The notes: generated by a model not told the origin, from the sequence alone. Numbered from the stretch's first letter, positions 1 to 9,481 are shown. The stretch: DNA of 64,000 nucleotides from Methylobacterium sp. C25 (GCF_021352225.1 NZ_JAAUVI010000006.1:1-64000), one strand, 5' to 3'. A program made the numbers and translations.

Positions 1-1
1 A

Positions 2-76
2 TCCGGGGCCGTCAGGGTCTACGAGGATCCCGCCGATCTGCTCAAGCACCTGGACGAGGTCGGAGGCAGGCGTTGA
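2..76 (+). CDS. C-terminal tail of an unidentified protein (partial)
   Basis: An open frame enters from the left edge and stops at TGA 74-76, giving 24 residues that end in DLLKHLDEVGGRR. The acidic and leucine-rich helix would suit the C-terminus of a HAD-type hydrolase, but this is too little to assign a family. No function is proposed. Confidence 0.5.
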   Translation, partial: SGAVRVYEDPADLLKHLDEVGGRR

Positions 77-591
77 GAAAGTCTTCCGTGAAGTTGAAAA
101 CAGTAAGGAGATCGGTGGATACTTCCCCACACGCGGACCTAAACCAACGCCACACTGCTATCGACTGCGTTTGACATTCCGCTTTGGCACCATGAAAATC
201 CGACACGAGATCCTTGGGGCTGCAGAAACCGCAGAAGGAATGTCTGCTTTTGAGGGTGGCGCGATCGCCTGTGAACGGCGAGGTTGGGTTGAAAGCGGCG
301 TTGCTGGAAAGGGTTGATTGTCGCCAGTCCGCTTTCAGGAGGCAAAGCCTAAGAAGCGGTCGTTCCCCTGACCATCACAGCTCAGCAGCTTCGCGTCCAA
401 CCTCCTAGTAGAAGCCGCTTTTCGACGTTTCTCGGAGCAGCCGTTCCTCTTGCCACGGTCTCGGCCGCTTCGCCCCTCCTCCGGCGATCCCAATCTGCGC
501 CAGCCATGATGTGCGCGGGCAGATCAGGCGGGCCGCGGCCCATTGCAAGCCTTGGAACTCCCGATTCGAGGTGAGGTTGCCGAGGATCAGC
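77..591. repeat. Spacer with intergenic-repeat-like sequence
   Basis: No convincing gene lies between the left-edge tail and the formate dehydrogenase-like gene. Positions about 235-375 carry scattered direct and inverted copies of a GTC(C/T)GCTTT / AAGCGG core, for example GTCTGCTTTTG, GAAAGCGGCG, GTCCGCTTTCAGG and AAGCGGTCGTTCC. This pattern resembles degenerate non-coding repeats common between genes in Rhizobiales genomes. A comparable stretch lies at about 15570-15770. Short open frames here have no ribosome binding site or protein-like composition. Confidence 0.35.
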
Positions 592-604
592 GAGGAGCCA
601 GCCT

Positions 605-2908
605 GTGAGCAACGTCGAAATCGAGCCCTACGACGATCCAGCGGGCGGCTGGGGCTCGGCCCGCTCGCTCGTCGAGATTCTGACCCGCGAACAGATCCCT
701 ATCACGGGCGCGGCTCTGCTGTTGAAGCAGAACAAGCCGGGCGGCTTCATGTGCGTGTCCTGCGCTTGGCCAAAGCCGGCGAAGCCCGCGACCTTCGAGT
801 ATTGCGAGAACGGCGCCAAGGCAACGGCTTGGGAGCAGACTCGCAAGCGCGTCGGTCCCGACTTCTTCGCGAAGCATACGGTCGCCGAGTTGCTGACTTG
901 GACGGATTACGATCTGGAGGCGCAAGGCCGGCTTACACATCCCCTGCGCTACGATCCGGCGAGCGACTGCTACGCCCCGATCTCATGGGAAGACGCGTTT
1001 GCGGAGATCGGCCGCGAATTGTGCGGCTTCGATCCGAAATCCGTCGTCTATTATTCGTCCGGCCGCGCTTCGCTGGAAACCTCGTACATGTATGGGCTGT
1101 TCGCGCGGCTCTACGGCAACAACAACCTGCCCGACTCCTCCAACATGTGCCACGAGCCGACCTCGACGGGGTTGAAGGCGTCGATCGGCGTGCCGGTGGG
1201 CACCACAGTGCTGGAGGATTTCGAGAGCACGGACTGCATCCTGTTTTTCGGCCAGAATGTCGGCTCGAACGCACCGCGGATGCTGCATCCGCTGCAGGAT
1301 GCTCGGCGGCGCAAGGTTCCTATCATCACCTTCAACCCGCTGCGCGAGCGTGGACTGGAGCGCTTCACCGACCCGCAATCGCCCGTGGAGATGCTGACCA
1401 AGTCGTCCACGCGGATCTCGACGCAGTATCATCAGGTAAAGGCGGGAGGCGACATCGCGGCGATCACCGGAATGTGCAAGGCCCTTCTTGCGACCGATCG
1501 GGAGATGCAGGCGGAGGGGCGGCCGCGCGTGCTCGACGCCGTGTTCATCGCCGAGCACACCTACGGCTTCGAGGATTTCGTCGGCTTCTGCGATCGCCAG
1601 GACTGGGCAGTGCTCGAAAAACGATCGGGGCTAACGCGCGAGGCGCTTGAAGCCGCCGCCGCCGTTTACGGACGTGCTGAGCGGGTCATCGGCATCTACG
1701 GCATGGGGCTGACCCAGCATCGTAAGGGCACCGAAACGGTTCAGATGCTCGTGAACCTCATGCTGCTGCGCGGGAATATCGGCAAGCCGGGGGCGGGGCT
1801 CTGCCCGGTCCGCGGTCATTCCAACGTGCAGGGCCAGCGCACCGTCGGCATCGCCGAGAAACCGGAGCTGGTGCCCCTCGACAGACTCGCCGACCTCTAC
1901 GGCTTCGAGCCGCCGCGCGATAAGGGTCTGAACACGGTCGAGGCCTGCGAGGGCATCATCGCTGGAAGCGTGAAGGCCTTCATTGGCCTCGGCGGCAATT
2001 TCGTGCGCGCGGTTCCTGATACGGAGCGGATGGAGGAAGCTTGGCGCAGCATGCGTCTGACCGTGCAGATCTCGACCAAGCTCAATCGGTCTCACCTCGT
2101 CAACGGCGCGGTCGCCTACATCCTGCCCTGCCTCGGACGGATCGAGATTGACGAGCAGGCGGCTGGTCCGCAGGCGGTCTCGATGGAAGATTCAACCTCC
2201 TGCTTCCACGGTTCCATCGGCGTCACCAAACCGGTGAGCGATCACGTGCGCTCAGAGCCCTGGATCGTCGCGGGCATCGCCAAGGCGACCCTGCCGCCGA
2301 ACCCCAAGGTCAACTGGGATTCCTGGGTCGGCGACTACGCCAAGGTGCGCGACGCCATCGAGGCGACCTATCCGATGGTGTTCAAGGATTTCAACGCGCG
2401 TCTGTTCGAGCCGGGCGGCACCCACAAGCCGCTCGCCGCGCGCGAGCGTCGCTGGGATACCGAAACGGGCAAGGCCAATTTCGTCGTGCCTCAGGGCCTC
2501 GACGAGGATCCTGACATGCCGGCCCGGCACGCAGACGTGCTCGACCTGATCACGCTACGCTCGAACGACCAGTTCAACACCACAGTCTACGGCTATCACG
2601 ATCGCTTTCGCGGGGTGAAAGGCACCCGGCAGGTGCTGTTCATGAACGAGGTCGACATCGCCCGGCTCGACCTCGCGGACGGCGATACCGTCGACGTCGT
2701 CACGGAGTCCAACGACCAGTATGTGCGAGCCGTGAAGGGGCTCAGAGTGGTCAAATACAGCATCCCGGAGGGCAATTGCGGGGGCTACTATCCCGAGTTG
2801 AACGTGCTCATCCCGCTCTCGCATCATGACGAGCAGGCTAAGACGCCAGCGGCGAAGGCGATCCCTGTCCGCATCGCCAAGGCAGGACCGAGGCCGATGC
2901 CAAAATGA
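605..2908 (+). CDS. FdhF/YdeP-family molybdopterin oxidoreductase (formate dehydrogenase-like alpha subunit)
   Basis: This 767-residue protein belongs to the DMSO-reductase superfamily, FdhF/YdeP branch, which includes the Fdh4A-type formate dehydrogenase of Methylobacterium. It would oxidise formate to CO2 or a related substrate using molybdopterin. Cys50, Cys53 and Cys67 form the short N-terminal cysteine set of this branch rather than a full four-cysteine cluster. Cys182 in SNMCHEPTS is in the place of the metal-ligating residue. The C-terminal third is a molydopterin dinucleotide-binding beta-barrel (LRSNDQFNTT). GTG 605 is chosen because GAGGAG at 592-597 stands seven bases upstream. No beta subunit or fdhD follows; an IS remnant does, so the gene seems to stand alone. 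The exact substrate is inferred from family only. Confidence 0.85.
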   Translation: MSNVEIEPYDDPAGGWGSARSLVEILTREQIPITGAALLLKQNKPGGFMCVSCAWPKPAKPATFEYCENGAKATAWEQTRKRVGPDFFAKHTVAELLTWTDYDLEAQGRLTHPLRYDPASDCYAPISWEDAFAEIGRELCGFDPKSVVYYSSGRASLETSYMYGLFARLYGNNNLPDSSNMCHEPTSTGLKASIGVPVGTTVLEDFESTDCILFFGQNVGSNAPRMLHPLQDARRRKVPIITFNPLRERGLERFTDPQSPVEMLTKSSTRISTQYHQVKAGGDIAAITGMCKALLATDREMQAEGRPRVLDAVFIAEHTYGFEDFVGFCDRQDWAVLEKRSGLTREALEAAAAVYGRAERVIGIYGMGLTQHRKGTETVQMLVNLMLLRGNIGKPGAGLCPVRGHSNVQGQRTVGIAEKPELVPLDRLADLYGFEPPRDKGLNTVEACEGIIAGSVKAFIGLGGNFVRAVPDTERMEEAWRSMRLTVQISTKLNRSHLVNGAVAYILPCLGRIEIDEQAAGPQAVSMEDSTSCFHGSIGVTKPVSDHVRSEPWIVAGIAKATLPPNPKVNWDSWVGDYAKVRDAIEATYPMVFKDFNARLFEPGGTHKPLAARERRWDTETGKANFVVPQGLDEDPDMPARHADVLDLITLRSNDQFNTTVYGYHDRFRGVKGTRQVLFMNEVDIARLDLADGDTVDVVTESNDQYVRAVKGLRVVKYSIPEGNCGGYYPELNVLIPLSHHDEQAKTPAAKAIPVRIAKAGPRPMPK

Positions 2909-3120
2909 CCATTCGCAGCAATGAGCGCTGACCGCAGATCTCTATTTCGTGCAACGCGTTACGATCGTTAATGAGGCGGAGCAATGGGATCGGCAATCTG
3001 TTCGCCAATCTAGGAAAATTGCTTGCGGCCGGCTTCAGCCGGCTGCTTCGCGGCCATTGTTCGCTGTACGATGTCCTAAGCTTAGGTCCGCGTTCGGGAA
3101 ACTTACGCACTGCGCGGGAC
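2909..3120. other. Spacer without a recognisable gene
   Basis: About 210 bases between the formate dehydrogenase-like gene and the IS remnant. Open frames cross it on both strands, but none has a ribosome binding site or protein-like sequence. Nothing else was recognised. Confidence 0.4.
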
Positions 3121-3124
3121 GACC

Positions 3125-3155
3125 TAGTTGGGTCGAGGCCGTGTCAAAACGCGTT
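3125..3155. repeat. Possible terminal inverted repeat of the IS remnant
   Basis: The stretch GGTCGAGGCCGTGTCAAAAC just downstream of the transposase remnant reads like the end of an IS1182/IS5-type element. The matching left end was not found, in keeping with a truncated element. Assignment is by resemblance only. Confidence 0.25.
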
Positions 3156-3211
3156 GAGGGTGGCCGCCAGCGCCGATCTACAGGATGATGACGGTGGCGG
3201 GGTGGGCCTCT

Positions 3212-3540
3212 TCAGGCTCGTATGGCCTGGATGAGTTCGGCTGCTCCGAACAGGCGGATCATCCGCTTCACGTTGTAGGCGAGGATCGCGAGGCTCATTT
3301 CGGTTCTTACGCCTTTCAGGCCCTTCGTCAGGAAGGGCGTGCTGCCCATCCAAGCCTTCAGCGTTCCGAAGACGTGCTCGACCGTTGCTCGTCGTACCGC
3401 CATGGCATCAGGCATGGCATCGAGCCGCTTCTGCATGGCCTCCAGCACCGCCTCGTGCCTCCATCGCTTCAAGCGCTTGACCTTCTCGGGCTTGCAGAGC
3501 GCACGCACCGCGCAGGCATGACAGGCTGTCCGACTGTCTG
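3212..3540 (-). pseudogene. IS1182-family transposase, C-terminal remnant
   Basis: The intact part (3212-3508) encodes the C-terminal domain of a DDE transposase: VEHVFGTLKAWMG contains the third acidic residue, followed by the usual tail EMSLAILAYNVKRMIRLFG. The same frame continues upstream into a cysteine-rich stretch (CHACAVRALC) that matches the C-x2-C region of IS1182 transposases, then loses homology. The N-terminal two thirds, including the first two catalytic acids, are missing. It is therefore a dead element and marks past insertion next to the formate dehydrogenase-like gene. Confidence 0.8.
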
Positions 3541-3655
3541 TCGCGCTATCACGGCAGCCTGACCGCTCACGATGTGCGACAACTGGTTCTTCAGATCCGT
3601 CATCACCGGGTGAGTCTCATCAAGCATCGCGCGTTGATGGGCGCAGCGGGCATCG

Positions 3656-3910
3656 ATGTCTGATATAACGCCCTATACTGTGACCGGCTTAAATGGTCAT
3701 AATCGTATTACATACAGATGTCCCACTGCCGAATGGGCTCTCAAGAAGTTGAGAGATTTTCTACATGCTGAATATGCGGAAATCGTGGTCACGGACCCGG
3801 CTAAAAATATTTTAAACGAGGCCGATCTTGCGGCCCTTGTCGATATTAATGCTGCCGGCGGCGCTGCTGTGAACATTGATGCGCCAAAGGCGCCAACTCT
3901 AGCTAGCTAA
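3656..3910 (+). CDS. Small hypothetical protein (84 aa)
   Basis: Unrecognised soluble protein with a well-balanced composition and a plausible alpha/beta pattern: YTVTGLNGHNRITYRCP as paired strands, then WALKKLRDFLHAEYAEIVVTD as a helix and strand, and an Ala/Gly-rich tail. It starts directly after the IS remnant. The local base composition is more AT-rich than the flanking metabolic genes, which suggests acquired DNA. No function is proposed. Confidence 0.55.
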   Translation: MSDITPYTVTGLNGHNRITYRCPTAEWALKKLRDFLHAEYAEIVVTDPAKNILNEADLAALVDINAAGGAAVNIDAPKAPTLAS

Positions 3911-3966
3911 AGCGAAAATATTAAGTTCGATCAAAAATTTCCGAGTAACAGCCTGGGATCGTTTAA

Positions 3967-4271
3967 GTGGATATCAAGGACATCGGTCATAGCGCCGCTA
4001 GCTCAAGTCTCGACACGGCGGAGCGTGCCTATCGCGCTATTGTGGCTTATCCGGACGGTGAGTCGATCGACGGCGCCAACGTCTCAGTCATTATGGTGCT
4101 CTGGAACACCTGTGCGGTGCGCTAACGGATGACGCCGCCGTCATGCCGAGTGAGACATGCGACGCCGCCGGCGTGCGCTACGGCTTTACCTATGCCGAAG
4201 CCGCTGCTGACTTTCGGGCAAATCGTGGACCGTGGATGCACCGGATCCAGTCGTTAATGGGCGGCGGATAA
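3967..4271 (+). pseudogene. Possible frameshifted small hypothetical gene
   Basis: Two short frames run into each other. The first starts at GTG 3967 and stops at 4125 (52 residues, with AYRAIVAYPDGESIDGAN). The second runs through 4080-4271 (ALEHLCGALTDDAAVMPS, then YGFTYAEAAADFRANRG). Both are protein-like, and a single indel near 4080-4100 would join them into one protein of about 100 residues. The alternative is two separate tiny genes, the second starting at ATG 4143. Unrecognised either way. Confidence 0.3.
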
Positions 4272-4449
4272 TGCCGTGAGCCAGCGTATGTGACTACTGC
4301 TCTCCGCAACACGGCGCCTTTTAAGCCTGCCATCTAACACCTGAAGTGCGAGCGGGCTCCCGAATGCCCGGAGAGCGGCTGGTGACATGCGCAGACCAAA
4401 CGCTTCATGCGGAATGCGTCAACGATCCTACACCACGACATGAAGGTTA

Positions 4450-4683
4450 CTAGGCAATCTTCTTCCAATCGCGATCAGAGAGCCGCCAAGGCCGATCCCT
4501 GGCATAGGAAGCTGGACGCCCGTTTTGGCCTATGGTTCGAGCGAGCATCACTTGGTTGCCGAGAGCCGTGATCTCGATCGTCGTCGTTCCGAAGCCGTCG
4601 CTACCGGCCAGCTGTGTTCCGACGCCCCAGCCATGTTCGCGACAGATATCGGCAGCGTGGCGTCGATCATTGTGCGTGCCCAT
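4450..4683 (-). CDS. Small hypothetical protein (77 aa)
   Basis: Start is taken at the internal ATG (MGTHNDRRHAAD) because the upstream extension is not protein-like. The body (CREHGWGVGTQLAG, then IEITALGNQVMLAR and RPWRLSDRDWKKIA) has regular strand and helix alternation and resembles small uncharacterised proteins in Methylobacterium. No motif allows a function. It stands alone between two accessory genes. Confidence 0.55.
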   Translation of the reverse strand: MGTHNDRRHAADICREHGWGVGTQLAGSDGFGTTTIEITALGNQVMLARTIGQNGRPASYARDRPWRLSDRDWKKIA

Positions 4684-4796
4684 GCACGTCCTTCTTAAAG
4701 GCCCGACGCATAAAAATGCTATGAGCAACTGAATGCTGCAGAGCAGCGCTCTTCTGACGCGCAGTCCCTACCTGAAGCACCGGACATTGAAGCGAT

Positions 4797-5186
4797 TTAC
4801 CCGATACGCTTGGCATTCCAGCTTCCACTGCAAGCAACAAATCCGCCACTAGTGCGCCAAGTCCCGCTACCGCTGCCTTGGCGTTTGAGATTGCCCGAGA
4901 TTGGCAATTTATTCGAACCCTTGGTGATCGTAGCCTGTACCATCCCGCTTGCCGAAACGCCGCCGGCGATGTCGACATTTTCGCCGGGAACCGAGGCGTT
5001 GCGTCCTTTGACCTGCACTTGATAGGTGGTGGAGGCTGGGCACGGCCCGTCGTTGGTGACGGCTGTAATGGTCCATGAGCCGTCAAATTGATCCGGTACG
5101 CGCACTTTCCGCGCTGCCGCATCGGCTGCGTGTTGCGCGACTAGGAAATAAGCAATGCTCATGATCCAGCGTGAAATAAAAACCAT
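4797..5186 (-). CDS. Secreted hypothetical protein (129 aa)
   Basis: The N-terminus has a hydrophobic signal-like segment (WIMSIAYFLVAQHAADAAA), probably cleaved after the alanine run. The mature part is a small beta-rich domain: FDGSWTITAVTNDGPCP, repeated Gly-rich strands, then SGTWRTSGGFVACSGSWNAKR. Its two cysteines could pair. Secreted proteins with a similar FDG-x-W ... GSGTW ... CSG-x-W layout are common in Rhizobiales and have no known function. It lies upstream of, and divergent from, the catalase gene. Confidence 0.7.
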   Translation of the reverse strand: MVFISRWIMSIAYFLVAQHAADAAARKVRVPDQFDGSWTITAVTNDGPCPASTTYQVQVKGRNASVPGENVDIAGGVSASGMVQATITKGSNKLPISGNLKRQGSGSGTWRTSGGFVACSGSWNAKRIG

Positions 5187-5423
5187 TCGGGCTCCCTCGC
5201 TCAGCCGTTCCAGCCCAACCTAGCCGTGGAGGTACGCGCAGAACGTCCAAATAGTTTCGTTCGGTATGGTACCCTAAATATTTTGCGCGCCGCTGATACA
5301 CCAATCGATTCAACCTTTTTCGGCTTCGAGAACTAGATGCGACGTTATGGCTATCTAAAACTAATTCAACTTAAGCCTAGCTGGCGGCCATAGGTTCGAT
5401 CATCGAACCGAACGAGGTTCCTA

Positions 5424-7511
5424 ATGACCGACAGCACCGTCCGCACCACCGGAAACGGCGGGGAAACCCATCAAACAACCGATGCCGATCACCCGGTGCT
5501 GACGACCAATCATGGTACGCCTGTCTCCGACAACCAAAACCAGCTCAAGGCTGGCCCGCGCGGGCCGGTGCTTCTTGAAGACGAAGTCTATCGCGAGAAA
5601 ATCAATCACTTCGACCACGAACGCATCCCGGAGCGGATCGTGCACGCCCGCGGCTCCGCTGCGCATGGCTATTTCGAGTGCACCGAGAGCCTCGCAGATA
5701 TCACCGTGGCCGACCTGTTCCAGCGCAAGGGACAGCGAACCGAGGTGTTCACCCGCTTCTCGACCGTTGCGGGAGGGGCGGGCTCGATCGATACCCCCCG
5801 GGACGTTCGCGGCTTCGCTGTCAAATTCTACACGCGAGAAGGCAACTGGGATCTCGTCGGCAACAACATCCCGGTGTTCTTCATCCAGGACGCAATCAAA
5901 TTTCCAGACCTAATCCATGCTGCCAAAATGGAGGCCGACCGCGGCTACCCGCAGGCGGCAACTGCTCACGACACGTTCTGGGACTTCATCAGCCTGATGC
6001 CGGAGTCGACCCACATGATCATGTGGGCCATGTCGGACCGAACGCTGCCGCGCACCTTCGCCAACATGGAGGGCTTTGGTGTCCACACCTTCCGTCTCAT
6101 CAATCAGGAAGGGAAAAGCACCTTCGTTAAGTTCCACTGGAAGCCAAAAGCTGGTCTAGCCTCAACCATATGGGACGAAACGGTGAAAATCTCAGGGGCG
6201 GACCCGGACTTCCAACGCCGTGATTTGTTCGAGCGGATCGGCCGCGGCGATTATCCGACATGGGAACTCGGCGTGCAGCTTTTCGACGAGGCCTTCGCCA
6301 ACAGTCAGCCCTATGATGTACTCGACGCGACCAAGATCATCCCCGAAGAGGTGCTCCCAGTTAAGATTGTCGGGCGCATGGTGCTTGATCGCTACCCGGA
6401 TAATTACTTCGCAGAAACCGAACAGGCAGCCTTCGTTCCCAGCCACGTGGTGCCCGGCATTGGCTTCTCGAACGATCCGCTGCTTCAGGGCCGCCTGTTC
6501 AGCTACACGGATACACAGCTATCGCGCTTGGGATCGGTCAATTTCCACCAGCTTCCCATCAACGCCGCGAAGGGGCGCGCCTCGGCGGTGGGCTGCCCGT
6601 TCATAAACCAGCAGCGAGACGGCCATATGCAAATGGCTGCCCCGAAGGGACGCGCCAACTACGAACCCAATAGCCTTGCTCGAGCAGGCGAGCTGGGCGG
6701 CGCTCGCGAGGACCCATCCAAGGGCTATGTGACCTTCCCATCAGACGAGGAAGGGCAGAAGCGCCGTGTCCGACCAGAGAGCTTCGCCGACCATTACAGC
6801 CAAGCGAGGCTGTTCTTCCGTTCGATGGACCCAGCCGAGCAGGCACATATCGCTTCTGCGCTGGTCTTCGAACTGTCCAAGGTCAGCTTGGAGCATATCC
6901 GGGTGGCGATGCTTGCCAACCTACGTAATGTCGACGAGGAACTGGCAACGCGTGTTGCCGATGGGCTGGCAATGGAATTGCCCCCTCCCTCCCCGACTGC
7001 CGCGCCGGTCCTGGACATGGAGCCGTCGCCAGCCTTGCGCATCATCCGTGGTCCGCTGGAGCGGCATACGCTGGAAGGGCGCACCATTGGCATCCTGATC
7101 GCGGATGGGACCGATGCCGGGGAGTTGAAGAAGGTGATGGCTGCCGTAACGCAGGCGGGCGGCCATTCGATCACGATCGCACCGAAGGTCGGCGCAGTGC
7201 CGCTGTCGGACGGTTCGAAGCTGAAGGCTGACGCTCAGCTGTTCGGTCAGCCGTCTGTGACCGTGGACGCATGTGCCGTTATCCTATCGGACGACGCGTG
7301 TAAGAACCTCCTCAAAGAGGGAGCGGCTGTGCAATGGGTCATGGATGCTTTCGGCCATTTGAAAGCGATAGGACACAACGCCGGCGCTCAACCGCTTCTC
7401 GACAAAGCTGGTGTCGAGCTTGACGAAGGCGTGGTGGATCTCGGCGCTTTCGCGAAGGCTGCAACAAAGCGCTATTGGGACCGTGAGCCCAAGGTTCGTA
7501 CGCTCGCTTAG
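5424..7511 (+). CDS. katE: Large-subunit monofunctional catalase (HPII type)
   Basis: Splits hydrogen peroxide to water and oxygen. At 695 residues it belongs to the large-subunit clade, with the extra C-terminal flavodoxin/DJ-1-like domain (from about residue 545, [20 protein letters not shown]). The catalytic His74 sits in RIVHARG, the distal Asn is in the [17 protein letters not shown] stretch near residue 150, and the haem-ligating Tyr is in RLFSYTDT near residue 361. The gene is monocistronic: a hypothetical gene diverges upstream and a hairpin follows 16 bases after the stop. No recognisable OxyR or sigma site was identified. No truncation is visible. Confidence 0.96.
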   Translation: MTDSTVRTTGNGGETHQTTDADHPVLTTNHGTPVSDNQNQLKAGPRGPVLLEDEVYREKINHFDHERIPERIVHARGSAAHGYFECTESLADITVADLFQRKGQRTEVFTRFSTVAGGAGSIDTPRDVRGFAVKFYTREGNWDLVGNNIPVFFIQDAIKFPDLIHAAKMEADRGYPQAATAHDTFWDFISLMPESTHMIMWAMSDRTLPRTFANMEGFGVHTFRLINQEGKSTFVKFHWKPKAGLASTIWDETVKISGADPDFQRRDLFERIGRGDYPTWELGVQLFDEAFANSQPYDVLDATKIIPEEVLPVKIVGRMVLDRYPDNYFAETEQAAFVPSHVVPGIGFSNDPLLQGRLFSYTDTQLSRLGSVNFHQLPINAAKGRASAVGCPFINQQRDGHMQMAAPKGRANYEPNSLARAGELGGAREDPSKGYVTFPSDEEGQKRRVRPESFADHYSQARLFFRSMDPAEQAHIASALVFELSKVSLEHIRVAMLANLRNVDEELATRVADGLAMELPPPSPTAAPVLDMEPSPALRIIRGPLERHTLEGRTIGILIADGTDAGELKKVMAAVTQAGGHSITIAPKVGAVPLSDGSKLKADAQLFGQPSVTVDACAVILSDDACKNLLKEGAAVQWVMDAFGHLKAIGHNAGAQPLLDKAGVELDEGVVDLGAFAKAATKRYWDREPKVRTLA

Positions 7512-7526
7512 GTCGTAGGTGCTACT

Positions 7527-7557
7527 CGGACGGTCGCTGCCTTCAGGCGGCCGTCCG
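7527..7557 (+). terminator. Hairpin after katE
   Basis: CGGACGG (7527-7533) pairs with CCGTCCG (7551-7557), with a second short stem GCCT/AGGC inside. An AT-rich stretch GAATTATTTAC follows, as expected for a weak intrinsic terminator. The next 280 bases up to 7838 show no gene. Confidence 0.55.
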
Positions 7558-7837
7558 AATTATTTACAATGCGAAGCCGCAAGTACATTCACAGACGTCT
7601 CCAAGCTAATTTCTACCATACCCGAAATAGCGAGGTCATCAGGTCGCACGGATACAGCTTCGTGCCCCATGGGAGATCTGTAACCGGTTCATGCACGGTT
7701 TAGCGATTTTTGGACGATCCGCTGAAACGTGGTCAGAGCGACGACGGACGCCGCCTTCGCCAAGCTGCCGCTGCGGCCGCGATTGACGGAACCGCCTTTC
7801 ACTCGGCTAGTTCCAGCGTAGGACGTGGAGACTAAAC

Positions 7838-8152
7838 ATGTGCTCGACAGGAAGCACGACTGCTTGCTTTTTTGCGATTGCCTTGCTGATGGGTCTCGGC
7901 TGCGTGACTATTCCGTCACAAGCCTGCGATCGTGATATCCGTCCCAACGACGACATTATTGGACCGAGTGTGGGTCGTAACGCGTTTACGGCAATTCCAT
8001 CTGGTCTTGCTGAGATCGGTGCGGGCTGGGCCAAAACAATGGCAAACGCCTACGCGGACCCGCGTTTGGATGATCGAGACTATTTCGATCACTATCGACG
8101 GCCGTACACCAGATCGGCCCGTCTCCCATTCCGGCGCGATTCTTGGCGTTAA
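7838..8152 (+). CDS. Secreted small hypothetical protein (104 aa)
   Basis: Residues 8-29 (TTACFFAIALLMGLGCVTIPSQA) form a signal peptide, possibly a lipoprotein type because of the Cys after Gly. The mature part is short and charged (RRPYTRSARLPFRRDSWR at the end) with no known domain. A GGAG lies about nine bases before the ATG. No relationship to the neighbouring genes is evident and no function is proposed. Confidence 0.55.
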   Translation: MCSTGSTTACFFAIALLMGLGCVTIPSQACDRDIRPNDDIIGPSVGRNAFTAIPSGLAEIGAGWAKTMANAYADPRLDDRDYFDHYRRPYTRSARLPFRRDSWR

Positions 8153-8241
8153 GCTTCGAACTAGAAGGCCGATCGTAAGACGAGCTCGCGGAAGCGGAAG
8201 AGCTTGACCGTCGAACAGGCAGACGCGGCGGCCGCTTCAAG

Positions 8242-8790
8242 GTGTCTAAGCATCTGCATGCCGAGTTAGCCGCTGGCTTCCTGCGGTTCGGTTCCGATCT
8301 CGGTCTTAGGCCGGCAAAGTGGCAGACGGCCGATGTCGACGACGGGCGCATGTATCTGCATAAGGCCGAGCATACGCATGGCCAGAGTTGTGGGCCCGAA
8401 CGCATCCTCGAACTCGACTCCTATCCCGCCGAGTATTGCTAGAAGCTGAAGGCCTTCCCGGACAAGTTCCGGTCGGTGGTGGCCGCCAACGATAATTATT
8501 GGGATCTTGTCGCGGCAAGCGTGAACCGTGCGCTGCGTGCAGTTGGCAACGCCACCGGGAGTGGATCGCTGAAGGCCTTTCCGTTCGTCCCCTACACGCT
8601 TCACCACGTCGTAACCGCGCGCGCGAAAGGTGCCGTCGCTTGTCGGGGTATGGACGTCCTCATGACCCGCCGCGCCAAAGCCGCCGGCATCGACGTCGTG
8701 AAGCCACGATCGGTCCCACCTACCGCGAACGCGGCAAGCCGGTCGTTGTGCATGTCCGCTGGTCCGGCAAAGGGCCGAGGAACGTCTTGA
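8242..8790 (+). pseudogene. Decayed unidentified gene (stop plus frameshift)
   Basis: One frame gives protein-like sequence from 8242 (HLHAELAAGFLRFGSDLG) to an in-frame TAG at 8440-8442 and then continues in the same frame (KAFPDKFRSVVAANDNYWDL, SVNRALRAVGN). Near 8700 the sensible reading moves to another frame (YRERGKPVVVHVRWSGKGPR and NVLIGREDGKRVVRPF). I do not recognise the family. One stop and at least one frameshift suggest a gene of roughly 200 residues in decay. Confidence 0.4.
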
Positions 8791-8869
8791 TCGGACGAGA
8801 AGACGGTAAGCGCGTTGTCCGGCCGTTCAGAGGGCGGCGGAAGCCGCTCGGCCGCCTTAGGTCTACGCC

Positions 8870-8980
8870 ATGGCCGAGCCCCGCGAACCAACGTGGTCTG
8901 TCGTCCTACGAGCCATGGGTCTCTGGGCGGGCGCCGCCTTCGTGGTCTGGGTGAGCGGATGGCTGGGCGATTGGTGGTAG
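8870..8980 (+). CDS. Possible 36-residue single-span membrane protein
   Basis: ATG 8870 opens a frame with a polar start (MAEPREPTW) and one hydrophobic segment (AMGLWAGAAFVVWVSGWLG) ending in DWW. The pattern is typical of bacterial small membrane proteins. There is no strong ribosome binding site, and it lies between decayed genes, so it could be chance. Confidence 0.35.
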   Translation: MAEPREPTWSVVLRAMGLWAGAAFVVWVSGWLGDWW

Positions 8981-9019
8981 TGGTCGGGGATCGCTGATTC
9001 TCCGACCGCTCCCCGGGCT

Positions 9020-9267
9020 ATGGCCGCAGCCCGCACGCATCTGCAAAGCATTGTCGGCGGTGTCGCCTAGTTCGAGCGGGAGATGATGCTGGAGAGGCAG
9101 CGCGCGGGCATCGCCAAGGCTGAGGCAGAGGGCGCCTACAAGGGCCGCAAGCCAACTGCACGGGCTAAGGCGGTGGAGGTGAAGGGATCGGCATGGCTGC
9201 AATCGCCACCAAGCTCGGCATCGGCAAGGGCAGCGTGCATCGGGCATTGAACCCGAAGGCTCCGTGA
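9020..9267 (+). pseudogene. Serine recombinase (resolvase) C-terminal remnant, broken
   Basis: The sequence around the end of the resolvase catalytic domain is clear: HLQSIVGGVA, an in-frame TAG at 9068-9070 where family members usually have Gln or Glu, then FEREMMLERQRAGIAKAEAE and GAYKGRKPTARAKAVEV. After about 9185 the frame changes, and the DNA-binding helix-turn-helix (MAAIATKLGIGKGSVHRAL) reads to TGA 9265-9267. One nonsense codon, one frameshift and the missing catalytic domain make this a dead fragment of a Tn3-type resolvase or invertase. Confidence 0.8.
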
Positions 9268-9277
9268 GCCCATCCCA

Positions 9278-9481
9278 GTGTCAGCCTTGAACGGCGAGGA
9301 CGCCTACCGGGGCCGCAAGCCCAGCTTCACGCGGGACCAGTTCGTGGCCGTGCGGGATGCCCTGGACAAGGACTTTGGCGTCAGTGCCATCGCGACGCCC
9401 ACGGGGCTGACCCGGCAGACGGTCTACAAGATCGAGGTGAACCCGGCGGAGGCCGAGGCGGCGCTGGCTCGGTGGTCTTGA
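9278..9481 (+). pseudogene. Second serine recombinase C-terminal fragment
   Basis: An open frame of 67 residues begins inside the same linker motif (EDAYRGRKPSFTRDQF) and ends with a helix-turn-helix (VSAIATPTGLTRQTVYKI). It matches the C-terminal DNA-binding domain of resolvases but lacks the N-terminal catalytic domain and its active-site serine. It follows the first fragment by ten bases and differs from it in sequence, so it comes from a different recombinase rather than from a simple duplication. It could still bind DNA if made; more probably it is a remnant. Confidence 0.7.

Noticed and set aside
511-1650. Long 379-codon open frame overlapping the formate dehydrogenase-like gene
   Set aside because: It is an out-of-frame shadow: the translation is Arg/Ala-rich and lacks any domain, while the overlapping frame is a clear molybdopterin enzyme.
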